Positions 25,001-40,000 are shown, counted from the stretch's first letter. The stretch is 64,000 bases of DNA from Codonopsis lanceolata (GCA_013146195.2 CM028377.1:106742094-106806093); one strand, 5' to 3'. Made by a program: numbers and translations. Notes: generated by a model not told the origin, from the letters alone.

Positions 25001-28000
25001 GGGCATAACCCTTCGCAACCAGACGAGCCTTCAATCGAGCAAGGGAACCATCAGGATTCACTTTCACTGTGAAAACCCACTTACAACCAATTGCCTTCTT
25101 ATTATTCGGCAAAGGTATCAAATCCCAAGTCTGATTCTCCTCAAGAGCCTTCATCTCCTCTTCCATAGGGGTTCTCCAACCAGGGTGAGCCACTGCCTCA
25201 GACACAGACTTAGGAATAGGATAAGACTCAAGAGAATTAATTAAGGAAGAAGTAGAAGAAGACAAACCAGAGTAACTAACATAGTCAGCAATTGAATATT
25301 GTGCACAACTACGCTTACCTTTTCGAAGAGCAATCGGAACATCTAGATCAGATAGTGGTGGCACAGGAGTGCTAGGATCTGCAGAAGAGAGGACTGGCTC
25401 GGTAGGGACCACATCAGGAGGTGCAGAAGGAGGTCCCTCTCGTTGACGGCGAGAGTAGACTTGCTGAATGGGGGGACGAGAGGAAGGTACAGGAGGTGGT
25501 ATAGGGGCTGCTTCGGACTGTACAAAGTGATAGACAAGGAAATCATCATTTGAGTCCGAAGAGGATGGGTCAACAGAAGGCAAAGGATAGAATGATTGAG
25601 ATTCAAAAAAAGTGACATCAAGAGAAACGAGATAACGATTCAACTCGGGTGAAAAACAACGATACCCTTTTTGAGACCGAGAGTAACCAAGGAAGATACA
25701 TTTAAGGGACTTAGGATCCAACTTGGTTATATGAGGTCGATGATCGCGAACAAAGCAAACACAGCCAAAGGTCTGCGGTGACACGGAAAACAACGAACGG
25801 GAAGGATATAAGACACGATATGGAATCTCCCCCCTAAGAACCGAGGATGGCATCCTATTAATAAGATGACCGTCAAACGCATCGACCGAAATGGACTTAG
25901 GCACATGCATTTGAAAGCTAAGAGCCTAGCACTTTCCATTAGATGGCGATTCTTTCTCTCCGCCACCCGTTTTGTTGAGGTGTATCGGTCTGCAAGAGGA
26001 TTCATGAGTCATGCCATGGTCATGCATAAAAGTAGAAAAGGGGTGGAGAAATATTCTTTTGCATTGTCACTCACGAAGAATTTTAATAGGCACACCAAAC
26101 TGAGTATTAATTTCAGCACAAAAACCACAAAAAATGGAGAATAACTCAGAACGATTTCTCATTAAGTAAATCCAAGTTACACGTGAAAAATCATCGACAA
26201 ATGTAACAAAGTAACGATAACCAAGTTTCGACACTCAGGAGGCGGACCCCAAACATCGAGAATGAACCAACTCAAGCGGGACACAAGCCCTTTTATTGTC
26301 TCTAGGAAAGTATGAAACACGATGGTGTTTAGCATACTGACAAGCTTCACAATTTAATGTAGACAAAGACTCTAAACTAGGACACAATTTCTTCAAATTC
26401 GAGAGACAAGGATGACCCAAGCGACAATGAATCGATGCGGTGTAAGGGAAGTGACAACTGGAACATGCAACGGGAGAGACAACATCATCCGACAAGTAAA
26501 GCCCTCTGATTCGTAGCCTCTACCAATAATCCTCTTCGTCGTAAGATCTGAAAGACACAAGAATCGAGAAAAGAATGAGACACTATAGTTGTAATCACGA
26601 GTTAATTTAGTGATGGATAGTAAATTGAACGGAAAACCAGGGAGGTAAAGGACAGAAGACAAAGATAGAGATGGAGTGATACTAGCGATTCCGCTCCCCT
26701 GAACACATGCAACAGACCCATTGGCTAAAGTGACACTAGGCAATATAGAAGAGGTAAAGGAAGATAAAATACCTGCATCACCGGTCATATGATCGGTAGC
26801 ACCAGAATCAATGACCCATTTGCGACTCGAGGAGGAAAGACACGATGGGTTTACGAATGGACAAGAGTGGCTGCGAAAGAGGAAGATGAAGACGGTTGAG
26901 AGACACAGGCTGGGTATACCTAGCATACTCTTCATCGGACATCATAACCATCTTCCGTTCGATCAAAGGAGAGGACCCGACTAACGAGGTCGGGATGAGT
27001 AGCGACATTAGCAAATCGGTTACCGATGGGTTTCCCATGTAACTTCCAACAATTGCGTTGCGGATGTCCCGTGTCCCCATGATGGTAACATACCTTGACA
27101 TCACGATGTCCCCCGTCCATGTGCATCATCACCACGACCACCCCGACCTCCTCTACCACCTCTGCGTCCGCCACCACGACCACCATGATCCGAACCTCTA
27201 TGCCCGTGAAATGCTTGTGCGGCGAAGCGAAAGACTCACCCGCATCCTCGGAGGAGGCGTGGGAGATGTGCGTAAAACCCGCGAGAAAGCCTCGAGACAA
27301 AGAGCAAATATCGATGCCGAGCAAAATCTGACGGCGATAGCAAACTCAGTCGCAAGCCGGCTAAAAACCCATGACAAGGAGGCTGTTCACGTTGTGCAGC
27401 ATCTCCTTAACATCGGTAGTAATTGGAAGCAAAGTGCACCATTCACGAGACATTTTCTTAAAATCTGCAAAGTATTGTGTCACGGTGCGATCTTTTTTGA
27501 TTGTCGAAACACGTCGGTGGACAAGTCATACTGGCGATTGATTATCACGACCGAATCTGACACCTCAAATACTCCCAAAGATCTTTGGTTTGTTTCGGTA
27601 TGTGAAACTAACTTCGGCAACATTATCGGTCATGGAATTCATCATCGGCCAAGAGTAATGCATCATCGCGAATCCAAACCTTAGCGCCTTCACCGGTTTT
27701 AATATCAGTGAGATGATCACCCTTTTCCATGCCAATAAGACTTTTACTAACCACCTTACGCCACATCATATAGTTTGTACCATCAAGCTTTTTATCTGTA
27801 AGCTTATTAGGAGTGGTGATCACCGAAGCTGTCTCGAAGTCGACATAACTTCGCATGAGCAGGAGAGTCCCAACAAAAATAGGTACCAAAAATCCAAACA
27901 AGCAGCAGCAGAGTCGCGACAGACGTCCAACCCAGAAAACTAACCACACAGGTGGCTTACCTGGACTGGGGCAAACTAGGTGAGAAGAAAATTCCGGCGA

Positions 28001-31000
28001 AACTCCGGCAGGCAGCGTGGCTTTGAACTCCGGCGACGGTGAAGTTTTCCGGCGAAAAGGCACTCCTCGGCTCGCTAGAGACAGCAATGGCCAGTGCAGG
28101 TGGCGCGTGGGTTGCACAACGAACCAGGTGATGGCCAAAAGAAGCTGCGTACTCAATCGTCTTTGAAGCGGCGATGCCTGCGAACCCGCGAACCCTTGCG
28201 CGCAACCAAAACAAACCTTGACCACACACACAACTGGCAAACCACAACCTGGGCTGGCCTATCAATCAAGGTTGCACACTACGGCAACGCAAAGCATCGC
28301 ACAGCCTGGCGACGCACGTAAGGAACGCGACGTCCTTACCTTTGCATGTAGAGAAAGAAAAATAAAAAATAAAAAATAAAGAAAATAGAATAGGAGTGTA
28401 TCAAACCAAGTTTATTATGGAGAAACCTGCTCTGATACCATGTAAAGAAACGGAGAAGAGAAGAAGAATAATAATATATGATTTGGAAGACTTAACCCTA
28501 AAAAGGTTAGGCCAGGGTATTTATATATACACAATAAGTTACACATAACACCCTTTATAATATCCCTTATTCGCTAACAGAGGTGAAGACTCCAAAAAAA
28601 AAAAAGCATTAAAAAAATTCGGAGTCCCATTAGCTTCCAGGGAAACCCTGATAAAAGATCCAAGACCAGCGGAGAGAATTGAAACTCAAATCAAACTCTT
28701 TTTATCCCACTCTAGCTCGATAATAGCTTGACTGAGACGGCTAAGGATTGGCCCGAGAAGTTGCTGGCCGGACATTTTAGGTTAAAGAGCTGTTTGTTTC
28801 CTAATATAAATTAGAGCTTCATTTACTACAACAAAAACCGTTAAAAACTCTATATAGATAATACCTAACCATTATCATTTACTAGAACACATAATAATTA
28901 ATTTCCTTCGCTTTCCGGTATATTCCCACTAAACCCTGGCTCATATAATAAACTGCTAGTCCTGCATCCCATTTGAAGAATCCATGTCTAAAAATCCAAG
29001 TCTTTAGTAATGCATGACTTCCATTGTGAGTGATCAGTTCCACATTACATCCCATTAATATCTCAATCCTTTTTACATATAAGTATTAGAAGTTGTAAAC
29101 TAAATCCAGGAGAAAGATGGGACATCCAAGAAAGAGGTAAGGTACTCTTCATGGGAGTACTTGACAGTTGTTAACATACAACCATAAAAGGGAAAATATA
29201 GACATAATACATTGATGTACTCCCTAAATTTGTGATATTTCATAATATCAAATTAAGCAGCGGTTTTGAACCAGAGAGCAATACATCAGACAACTCTGCA
29301 AAAGACGAGAAAATTCTTGAAAGCAACTAAACAGAAGCACAAGAAAGACCAAATTTTAAGCAATCTCTGAGAAACCATAAAATCTTTGCATACTATATAT
29401 GCTCAAACAAAGAAGAATAGCAATGTTGAGAATCTAGACGCGCCAGGTCAGTGCCTGAATTATAGCAAATAGAATAAAACTGACCAGTATAGCCAAAGCT
29501 ATCATTTCATCCTTTCTAGCAAATCTGGATACAGGCCTTCCCTTTTGTTTCTTCAAGTTAAACAGAATCTGTTGAGCTATCCTACCATGGAATATACATA
29601 TATATATATAAAGATGAAACTCGAAATTCAATCATGAAATTTTAATGAGTAAACTATGATCAAATGTGTCCAAAATCTCACTAGGATATTTCAGAACTAT
29701 ATCTTTTGTAATGAGCAAGCAGCTGCATAAAGAACATATTGGAGCAACAAAAGCAAGAGATTCATGCGCACTTCTAAAAACTTCCAACCAATAGAATAAC
29801 CTAACACTTCAAACATCCATGATATATTAAAGACCAATGCCTTGAGCTAAAATTCTTTCTGTGGGAAAAATACTCCGGATAAAAACTCTTAGAATGTAAA
29901 GTAATATGTGCATATGTTATAACATAAAACTTTTAAGACAAAATCAACAAAAGACGTCTCCTGATCACATTTAAGCATCTACAAGTAATGAGAGTAGAAG
30001 TAGTAATCACGGTAGTTGACATTAGACAATAATAATATCCATGATAAAAGAACAATTTTCACCAACAAATAAGCATGCTTCATAGCCGATATCTCTTCTC
30101 CATTCCATAGGCTATTCCACCATCTAATATGATATTCTTATAACCAAGACGCAATACCTTAAGGGGCTATGATAAATTCCGTTCAATACATTCGCAATAT
30201 TCAGTAAACAAAGTTGGTTGGGCATCTACAAGAACAAGTCTTGGTCCAATTTTAAACCTACAAGGCAATCGAAATAATTTATCCCTAAATGCCGAAGCAT
30301 TCACATCTTTCTGTTGTTTTGTGTATTCTCTACACGTTAGGTCCACTAATTGTACTTTCCATTTGAAAATATATCCATCTACATTTACACACATATACAC
30401 CATAGCAGTTAAAGTTCCTCAGCAAGGGATGCAAATCAAATTACTCATGCAATGTGATGTAAAAAGGATGACATTAGAAACACTGAAAGAAGTACCAAAA
30501 TAGACACATTAGCAAGTAAAATGTTACAGTTTCTTATACATTAAAAACTTTACTTGATTGACAAAGTCTGAGTGGTTTTTAGACCAAATATATAACATAA
30601 TTCATGGACATATATGAGTGACATTATAACTCAAACCTTATTGCATTGCCTAGTAGATCTTTTGCTTTATCAAGCTCAGCACCAGCTTCAGAGAGACTCC
30701 TTGTCCTAGATTGATTGAATTTGAGCATCTCCACCCTAGCTAGTTGTACCATGTTGCCTGCAATCTGGCAGTATAGATAAAAATTAAGCTTAATTATAAA
30801 TTTCATATTTCCTAGGAAACAAAGGATCAACAAAAGAGGAACATAAACTACAGAACAGCAAAACAAAGTCGATAGAGTAATGACATTTCAAACTAGTAAA
30901 TCAGTAAAAAATTGCGAATTCTGGGAACAATGGAAATCAACAGTACTTAATACATATAATTTGAACCTGGGGTAGATAAACATGCATTTAATCTGGAAAT

Positions 31001-34000
31001 ATACAGCCCTTGTGAAACAATACAAAATTTCTGTAAACATTAAACATAATGAATTATCGAACACCTACATTCATACTCTGAAAGGGCTGTCTAAATTGAT
31101 ACTACATGGTAGGTCGACTACGTTATGGAGGAGAAATCATTGCAGCTCCAAATTCCAATATCTATAAGGATGGCATAAAAACATAAAGGCAACTCATGAG
31201 AGATTCACATCAACCTCATCACCTCTAGCCAGCCAAGTGGCAAATTAAATAGCTACGGGCGGATTATACTGCACATATAACTGTATTCAATTTCTTTGAT
31301 TATTTCCATTTTTTTGTTCTTATTTTATTTTCATCCAGTCAATCCTTAGTTGCCCACTCCTCTTATTCTTCCTCTAAAAATGAGTTATCTTCCTGTATGG
31401 CAGCCAAGCACATCAAACCTCACACTAATTACATCCTCCTTTCATCTGCTGCCAGCATTATACCAACCTCGCACCACCTCCACCATCAAACATGTCACGT
31501 GCTTAACCAGGAAAAATAAATTCAAGAAATAACCCACAATTGAATTTGAATAACAATAAATACAGGAAGGGAGGAAGAAAATGGAAGTTTTGCTAAATGG
31601 AAACCACCAAATAGTGTCATCTAGATTCAGTGGATCCAGAACCCCATTATACTTATTAGATTAGGATTCACAATCGGCAATAATGAAAGATTTACCTACT
31701 GTGTTCTCTCTGCCTACCATATTCTTAACATTGAGAAGCTATCGATTTTCCAGAACTGCAAAATATGTTGTTAGTGACAAAATTCAAGGGGAATCCAACT
31801 TGTTAAGAGGGTGATGCCAACAAAATGGCAGGCATCAAGGTGAATTTCATAGTTGCAAGTCTTTAGATTCACATACCAACTGGACAGAGATAAATAGAGA
31901 ACTAGGTTTTCATTGGAAAAAACAAGATTTGTAAGTATTCCTCTAGTTTGGTGCAGACTGTGCGGTGATAGCTAGAACTCGTTTGAAAGTGGACAAGCGA
32001 TGACAGTAGATGAGGTGTTTGGAGGTGGATATCATTTGGTTCTAAGGGCAGAATCACTAGCAATTCCATATCTATGTAATCTGCCGTTGATGGATGGTCA
32101 TAGAGTTGATGGGAGTGAGTGGAGATGGTATTTTATGTTTAAGAGAGATTTAAAGAGGAAGGGGGGAGATTAGTAGACATACGGAGAGAACTAAAGATTT
32201 CAGGTAAATAAATAGAAAAAGGAAATTACTTTAACATGACCACACAGCCCTCTAAGCTCCTTTTGGCTAACTACGTTGCTCTTGGCCAACTAGCAGTGAA
32301 AGATGCCAACTGGTAGAAGAAAACAACTTCAAGAGGAAAACTCAAGCCAAAGCTGCTATCACAAATATCTTAAAATGCTGGCTCAATTGAAATTCGAATC
32401 TTAACGTAACTCACCTTAGCCTGTTGTCCAGATTACATGGGGTCGGCTACATGAATCCCTTATCACCATTCCATTTGGTCCAAGGAAAGATTATCAGACA
32501 AGCAACAGTCACATATATCCTTTTGTAGTATTGTCATGTTAGTTTAGGTCTTACCCTACCTCTAGTCTAGTTGCAAAATTGGTAATTTATGAGCGAAATA
32601 TCCATCAATATTTCCATAAAATTGGGACTGCGATTTATGTTTTTTGCAATATTTTAAACCTCCCATTTATGTAATAAAAACAAGTTGAAAACAATAATTC
32701 TTTTTGTTATAATGGTTACTTCCAATGAAGGTGACTACTTTCTAATGGGACACAGTGAGTAAAAATGAAGGTGACTACTTTTAGAGTAGACTTCTTCACC
32801 TTATTTTTCTGGTTCATGCACCAGATTAAGGTAAAAAAATGACGCCTCTTACTTAAAACCTCACACTAGTGTCCTGGTAGTGTAGCAGCATCCAGATGGT
32901 CAAGTGAAGAGTCATTGCAGCACCAAGAATATGTGTATCTTTTGATCTAACAACTAATCTAACATAATCTCAAATGCAAACTAAAACAGAGGGGAAATTC
33001 CAACCTGGATAAATTTCGATCCGATGAATGGACAATACAATTTTCAAGGTTACCTTGTATATCTCTTAAGTGTCAGTTGTCATTGCAACCTTCTTCAACT
33101 TCTACACGAATTACAGGTTCTTTGGAGACCATTAGGAAATGACTAATTGTTAGAACTGAATTGGACTTGGATAGGCTACTTGGATTTCCAAAAATGGCAA
33201 ACTTCCGAAAATATTGTTCCCCTTTCCTCTCCAATCTCAGATGGCCCATTTATGCAGAGGCAAGCACACATACAAACACACAACACAATCACACTTGCGA
33301 ACTTGAAACAATGTAAAGCAATTTCAAACTATGGCTTACGTAAATTAACCGAGTACCTTTTAATAAAGCTAAAAACTAAATAAGATGTTCACACGTGCTA
33401 ATGGAAAAGCAGCCGTGAAGAATTAGAGAGGACTAAAAATCACAAAATCCAAGACAATTCATGGGTCATTGAAGCAGAATGCCAAACCTGAATATGGTAT
33501 TCAGGAAGTAATGTTTTCCGGGAATCAAGACATCTGCAACAGACATTAGTGATGGAAATTTTTTGAGTTGGAAGTTGGAAATTGGAACAGCTAGAAATAA
33601 GCTTGTTTAAATCAGATAATTAGCAAATGAACCTTTCTAGAAGTTCTTGAGCTTCTGCCAAGCTTCCAACGGACTGCAGTGTCAAGGCAAGATCTTCAGC
33701 CACTATAACAGTGTCCAAAGAGTTCCATCCCTGAGTCATGAGAATAACATTTTTCTTTACAAGGAAATATAGCACATTGCACTGTGTGAACATGGAAGTT
33801 ATACATATGAACAGTTATTCTTTTACAAAATGCTTAGCATGTAATGGGACAGGATGAGCATGCTGTTCCTATTTCCACTACCCTGGTCAAGTGTAAAACA
33901 CATGACAAATCATGAGAAGCTCAATTACCTGTTCCCAGCCTCCTGACCTAGCGGATAAATCAGGATGGTGTATCTATACATAGTATACATTTACATGTAT

Positions 34001-37000
34001 ACCATAGTTGTCAAATGTGAAAAGCGAGAGGCGGTCGAGTAAAAGGCGAATACGAAAACAATATCAACGAAAAATAATTAAAATACATACTCCCTACGCA
34101 ACGAATAAATGTTCCTAGTTGATAAAACACAAAGAATAAGAAATGTAATTAATAATGGGTTGTAAAATATGTTGTGACGATCATACCCATTACACACACT
34201 TTCTCTCTCATTGATCATGTACCCATTACACTCACCCTCTCTAGGATGTGCAATAATGATAGTATTAAATGAATTGATATATTGGGAAGAATGGATAGAA
34301 AATTTGTACACCAAAAGTATTTAGGAACATTAATTGGGACATCCCAAAATAGAAAGTAGAAACATTTATCCTGGGACGAAGGGAGTATAACTTAACAAAT
34401 CTCAACAAAACATGGCACAAGTGAGCATAATACTTGAAACTAAGTTCTAACATAGTATCAATAACACAAATTTCATCATTCATAGTTAAAATTCCAATGC
34501 AATTGATGAACTTAACTAAAACTTCAAACAAGAAAATAAATAGTTATCAAAGCAAGTGAAAAGAAACATTTCACACAGTGAAACAGAAAAAAGTAAACAA
34601 AAAATTACATGGGTATTAATAATTATTTAAAAGAAAATAACTAAACCCATCACATTAGAAAGAAATACGAACAAAAAATTGTGAAATTATTAATTCCAAG
34701 AAAATAACTAAACCCATCAAATGCAAAGGTCGCAACGAAATTGATTCCAACCCTAGGTTGAATCCCAGCCCTAGCGTCAATTCGCGAAGTTGCGATGTTT
34801 GGTTAGGGTTTTCTTTCGTTTTTTCGCCTTTAAAAATAACCTTGAAATTAGTTCGTATTAATTAAAAAGGGTGTTTTTTTTTCTACAGATCGCCTTTTCT
34901 CGCCTCGCCTCTCAAAAAGGCGACAAAGGCAAACGCTTTTGGTCGCTTTTGCCACATCACCCCGCCTTGGGCTGCCCAGGCGGCATAGCCTCGCCTTACC
35001 TCTCGCCTCACGCACTCGCCTTGGACAATTATGATCTCTATATACATCCATATTAACCTGGACTCTCTTCAAAACCTTGATATAGGCTTTCCGGATAAAT
35101 ATTGTCCTTTGAGAGCATCTTAACATGAATGGACAAAGAATTCCAGCAAATTCAAATGAATAAATACACATTCCAATGGTCATCCTGTATAGGTTGCAGT
35201 CACCCTCAGCCTCTTACTCCAGTGTTATCATCCTATAGCGCAAAATGCCTTAGTCTCTAAAGGCTGCCATCTAACTCCTACTTCTGTCCCACAACAAGCT
35301 ACCTCATGCTCCTAATAGTAGTGCTTACGTAATGGTGATAAAATACTATAATGGTTAGGCATGAACTCTCCATGTACACTACAAAATTGCAATGCCTCGA
35401 GCCCGAAGAGCTCGGTCCTTTACACATGGACCATGCAAAGGCCCACTACACACCTACGTTAACTAAGCCCATCACAAGCCCACCCAAAAGTCCATTTGGT
35501 GTGTAGTGGAAATGGGTAACCCCTTATAAGACGCATATTTTCCACATCTAAGGCTCCGTTTATTTCACGGAAAATGATTTCCGGAAAACATTTTCTTCAT
35601 TTTCCAGTATTTGGTAACTGTAAGAAAATGTAGTCAACGTAAAAGCTTTTCCGAGTCAACGAAAAATGAAGGCTTCTTTTCCGGAAAATGACTTAGGGAT
35701 TCATTTTCCGTAAATCATTTTCCAAATGTTCGGGCACCCCTCCGCCTCCTTCCACAATTACATATATTTACATACACGCACAATATTTCACTCAACAAAT
35801 AAATAATTTAGAAATATAAATGGAATTTGTGCGCACTATTTATAAATTATAATTTTAATAAATACTCATTACGTCCTAAAATTAGTGTCAACTATATTAT
35901 TTAGGGACATTCCAAACATTATCCATTTTCTATTTTAAAACGTTTTTTCATATCAATTATCAAAAAAAATTATTAGTATTTGTGATATTGAAAAAAGATG
36001 GACTTTATTGATTTGACACCACTAATGATAAATTGAGGGTTAAAGGAAAATTACTTAAAGGGCAAGACTATCTTATATTCAATATGTGCATTAATATTAT
36101 AATATACTTTTTGTATTTATTCATATATTATTTTCCGTAACATTTCTCGTGTGTTTGCCAAACACCCGAAAAAAATTTTTGACATATTTTCAAAAGATTT
36201 TATCAATCACCTGAAAATGAAATCTTTTCATTTTCTGGAAATCATTTTCCGTGAAACAAACAGAACCTAACTGTTGTTGGATGGTCTTCCACATCTTACC
36301 GACGTGGTATGGGGTGTCACAATCTCCCCAATTTAAATCATTGACATCCCAATCAAGGCATAACGGATTGGCACCTCACGCAATAAGTTCCAACATATTT
36401 CTCGCCAGCACTCACTCTTATACCTTTGGGTAAATCCCGAGCCCAAAAATCTTGGTCCGCTATGCATGTCCCACTACGCACCTAGACCAACTAAGCCACC
36501 ACAGGCTACCCAAAAGTCCATGGAAGATGTTGATGCGTAATGATAGTGGGAGACCACCCATAAGACACAAATTTCCCACATCTAACCAATGTGGGATGGG
36601 GGTGTCACAAAGACCTTTTGCAATGACCTAACATGCAAACCACACCAATTGGGCATGAATATAGGCCTTATAGGCCAAACCAACACCGAGAAGCCACAAA
36701 GTACTCGTAATGAATTGAATGTATTGTAAATTGCATCACATTTTTCCTTAATAAAATTGCTGGGATTAAGGGTGATACTGCTGTTATTCCTTGAAGAAGA
36801 AAGTCAAGAATTTAATGTAATTTGGAAAGAAAAAAAAAAGTGTGTGTGAGATAAGAGAGAGAGCAGCATGAATTTAACCTTACATGCTCAACCTAAATTA
36901 ACGAGCAACAAAACTATCCCTGAGGAACTGAATTCCTCCAAAACACTTTTCAGGGGAAAAAAATCTAGAAACCGAAGGGGATCCATTTTCAAGCACTTAT

Positions 37001-40000
37001 CCAAAAAATTCTGGTGAAATACGAAATTTAAATTCATAACAGCAGAAGGAAGAAACCATTCCGTATCGTAGAGACGACTATCTCAGCATGCCTTCAAGAT
37101 ATAGATAAGAAGATTTTTCTGTTTGACTTCTGAACATGCGAGTCCAAAGCACTATTGTAGTTTAGCTACCAACTGTTCTAGACGTGTAAACTGTTATGGA
37201 GATGAGCAACAACTGATATTCTACTCGCTCTGTCGGAAAGTAAACTTTATTTGGGCTTTTGGTTATTAGCTTATTGTTATTGTCCTTGGGCTTATTTATA
37301 ATAGTACGTGGGCCTAGTAATTGTTTGCGTAGTTTTAGCTACCTAGAACTTAATTTAGTAGTAGAAGAGTCTAATTAGCTAGAAGGTTCTAAGAAATTAT
37401 CTAGTAGAAGATGTCTAGAAAATGTGGAATAGTAGTGCAATACAAAAAGCCTTGCCCTTTTTTTTTTTTTTTGATAAAGGTAAATGAATAGATAGCAAAG
37501 CACCAAAAAAGGTGACGCGTCCTTTATACACAAGGAGTATACTCTACCATAAAACTATCTAATATATAGAGATGTTATTCACAAAATCTACAAAAGAGGC
37601 TAACGCGGGGGGTTCTGAGGATGTTCTGCCCCTGCACACCATGCGAACACGAAATAGAGCAACGAGCTCTTCAATTTTGCAATGGACCCCTCCTCATTAT
37701 CAAAAGCCCTACGGTTTCTTTGCTTCCAAATCGTCCACCACACCCCCAAGGGAACAACATCCTAAGTTGAATTAATATTCTTCCTCCGCCAAAAATATCT
37801 CCAGCTCCATAACAAATCTTTTGAGGTCTTCAAAATCACCCATGCCACCTTGAACAATCCAAAAATGAAATTTCACAGTTTCCCAGCCACCAGACAATGC
37901 AGAACCAAGTGATTAACACTTTCCTCTCTCTCTCTCTCTTTGCACATAAAACATCTATTAACATATATCATTCCCCATTTCCTCATACTTTCACCGATTA
38001 GGATAGCCTCATTCGCCACTTCACACGCTAAAAAGGCCACTCGGCTTGGAGCTACCATCTTCCAAACTAATTTCCAAGGGAACACAGATCCCTCTCTATC
38101 AGACAGCTTGGAATAATAACCTTTGACCGAGAACTTGAAGTCCTTAGACCCCTCCCAAATCACCTTGTCACGCTCGCAACCCACTTTTTGGTTGTAAAGA
38201 AGCTCAAAAAATCTTTACACCGAATCCATCTCCCAATCTTGGAAATTCCTTCTGAACAATTCAGATCACCTGCCCATTCTCCAAAGATAACACAGCTTAT
38301 CAAACTATCCTTCTCCCTTGCCATAGAGAATAGCTCGGGAAATGATCTGAACAACTTCACACCTCCACACCATTTGTCTCTCCAAAATTTCACCGACGAC
38401 CCTGACAAGATCTCAAAAGATATGTTTCTACCAAAAGCATTCCAACCTTTTCTAATACCTTTCCACACACCTACCCCAAAAGACTCCAAAATCACTGCCA
38501 GGAACCACAAATTATTTCCTGTGCCGAACTTATTCTCCACTACTTTCCTTCAAAGGGCACCCTTGTCCGACACATACCTCCACAGCCACTTCCCTAGCAA
38601 AGCTTCATTAAACTAATTCAAATTCTTAATACCTAAACCCCCTTTCCCTAAACCTGAGCAAACTTAAGCCCAATCGACTAGGTGATATTTCCGCTTAGTC
38701 GACTGCCTTCTCAGAGAAAATCCCTCTCCAACTTCTCTAATCTTTTCCGAACCGAGGCAGGAACTACGAAGAGCAATAAAAAATATGTAGGCATACTTGA
38801 GAGCGTATTTTTAACCAAGACAAGTCTCCCCCCCTTTTGACAATATTGCTTCTTCCACCACCCCAAGCGACTTTCAAATTTCTCAATCACCGAATTCCAC
38901 ATTTTTTACACTTGAACGGAGCTCCAATCGGCAGCCCAAGATACACCGACGGGAGGTTGGAAACCTTACATCCGAAGGAGGCCAAAGCCCCCACTCCCTA
39001 AACTTCACCTACTGGAATGATATCACTTTTAGAGATGTTGATACCACCCGAGGCCGCCAGAAAGAAAAGCAACACCAACCATAGGTAGCCCAATTGGGAA
39101 TGCTCCGCCCCACAAAAAACTAGGTTATCCTCTGCAAAAAGAAGATGGGACACCAAAGTATCCGGACTATCACCCCCACCCACTCTGAACCGGCTGATGT
39201 AACCACCTTAAGCAACTTTCTCCATTAGTTTGCTAAGAGCCTCCATAACTATGATGAACAAAAACGGGGATAGAGGATCTCCTTGCCTTAAACCCCTCGA
39301 GCTTGGGAAGAAACCTAAGGATTCTCCATTTACCAACACCGAAAATCTCGCTGAAGAAATGCAAAACTGGACCCATCTCCTCCACTTGTAGCCAAACTAC
39401 ATCCTTTCCATCAAGTGCAACAAAAATGCCCAATTTCCATGATCATACGCCTTCTCAATATCAAGCTTGCAAAGAATACCCGGAACTCCACTTTTCATCC
39501 TAGTGTCCAGGATTTCATTAGCAATCAGCGATGCATCTAAGATTTGCCTCCCTTGACAAAAGCATGCTGGGACTCGGAGATAACCTTGTCAAACACCTTT
39601 CTCAATCTTTGTGACAACACCTTAGAGATTAGTTTGTAAACCCCACCCACTAGACTGATAGGTCTGAACTCCTTCACATCACTGGCTCCTTTCTTCTTTG
39701 GAATTAATGCAATGAAGGTAGCGTTGAGACTCTTTTCAAAACCCAATCTGTCATACCCTCATAATGTCATCCTTCACCACTTCCCGGCAAACTACGCAAA
39801 GCCGCCACCACTTCTTCCTCTGTAAACCCCTGTTCCAGATCCTCTGCATCTTCAGTGATAAGAGTTCAGAAGCTGACTCCACCCAGATCAGCTTGCCACT
39901 CACTATTGTCTCTGTACAGATTCTGATAAAACCCCACAATTGCCATTCCTTACCCACTTTAACTCTCTTCCAAAAACTAATTTCCCTTCGTCTTCCTAAA

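Larger units (their letters stand above)
23535..28579 (-). mobile_element. Copia LTR retrotransposon 3, complete and young
   Basis: 5,045 bases with two 139-base LTRs (23535-23673 and 28441-28579) that read identically by eye, and a perfect 5-bp TSD gaggt (23530-23534 and 28580-28584). A perfect primer site for initiator tRNA-Met, TGGTATCAGAGC on the minus strand, abuts the 5' LTR (28429-28440). Small size and short LTRs fit the Ale/Retrofit group. The coding region is nevertheless broken by frameshifts. It lies in the intron of the TPR gene between exons E and F, in the same orientation as the gene. Confidence 0.95.
28580..33487. other. introns of the TPR gene, no other gene seen
   Basis: Apart from exons D and E this stretch is AT-rich intron. 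A 78-codon minus-strand frame at 30403-30167 is not tied to splice signals that fit the gene. A phrase ggggtcggctacatgaatcc near 32448, common in dispersed plant repeats, hints at an old repeat. A short repeated block atgaaggtgactactttt occurs at 32727 and 32765. Confidence 0.5.

Noticed and set aside
27058..27684. 208-codon open frame on the plus strand
   Set aside because: It is antisense to the gag and zinc-knuckle region of Copia 3, and its His/Asp-rich peptide mirrors a Gly/Val-rich coding stretch on the other strand.
30167..30403. 78-codon minus-strand frame in an intron of the TPR gene
   Set aside because: No splice sites that fit the phases of neighbouring exons and no family recognised; probably chance.
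38188..38616. 142-codon plus-strand frame
   Set aside because: Antisense to the zf-RVT region of LINE C.
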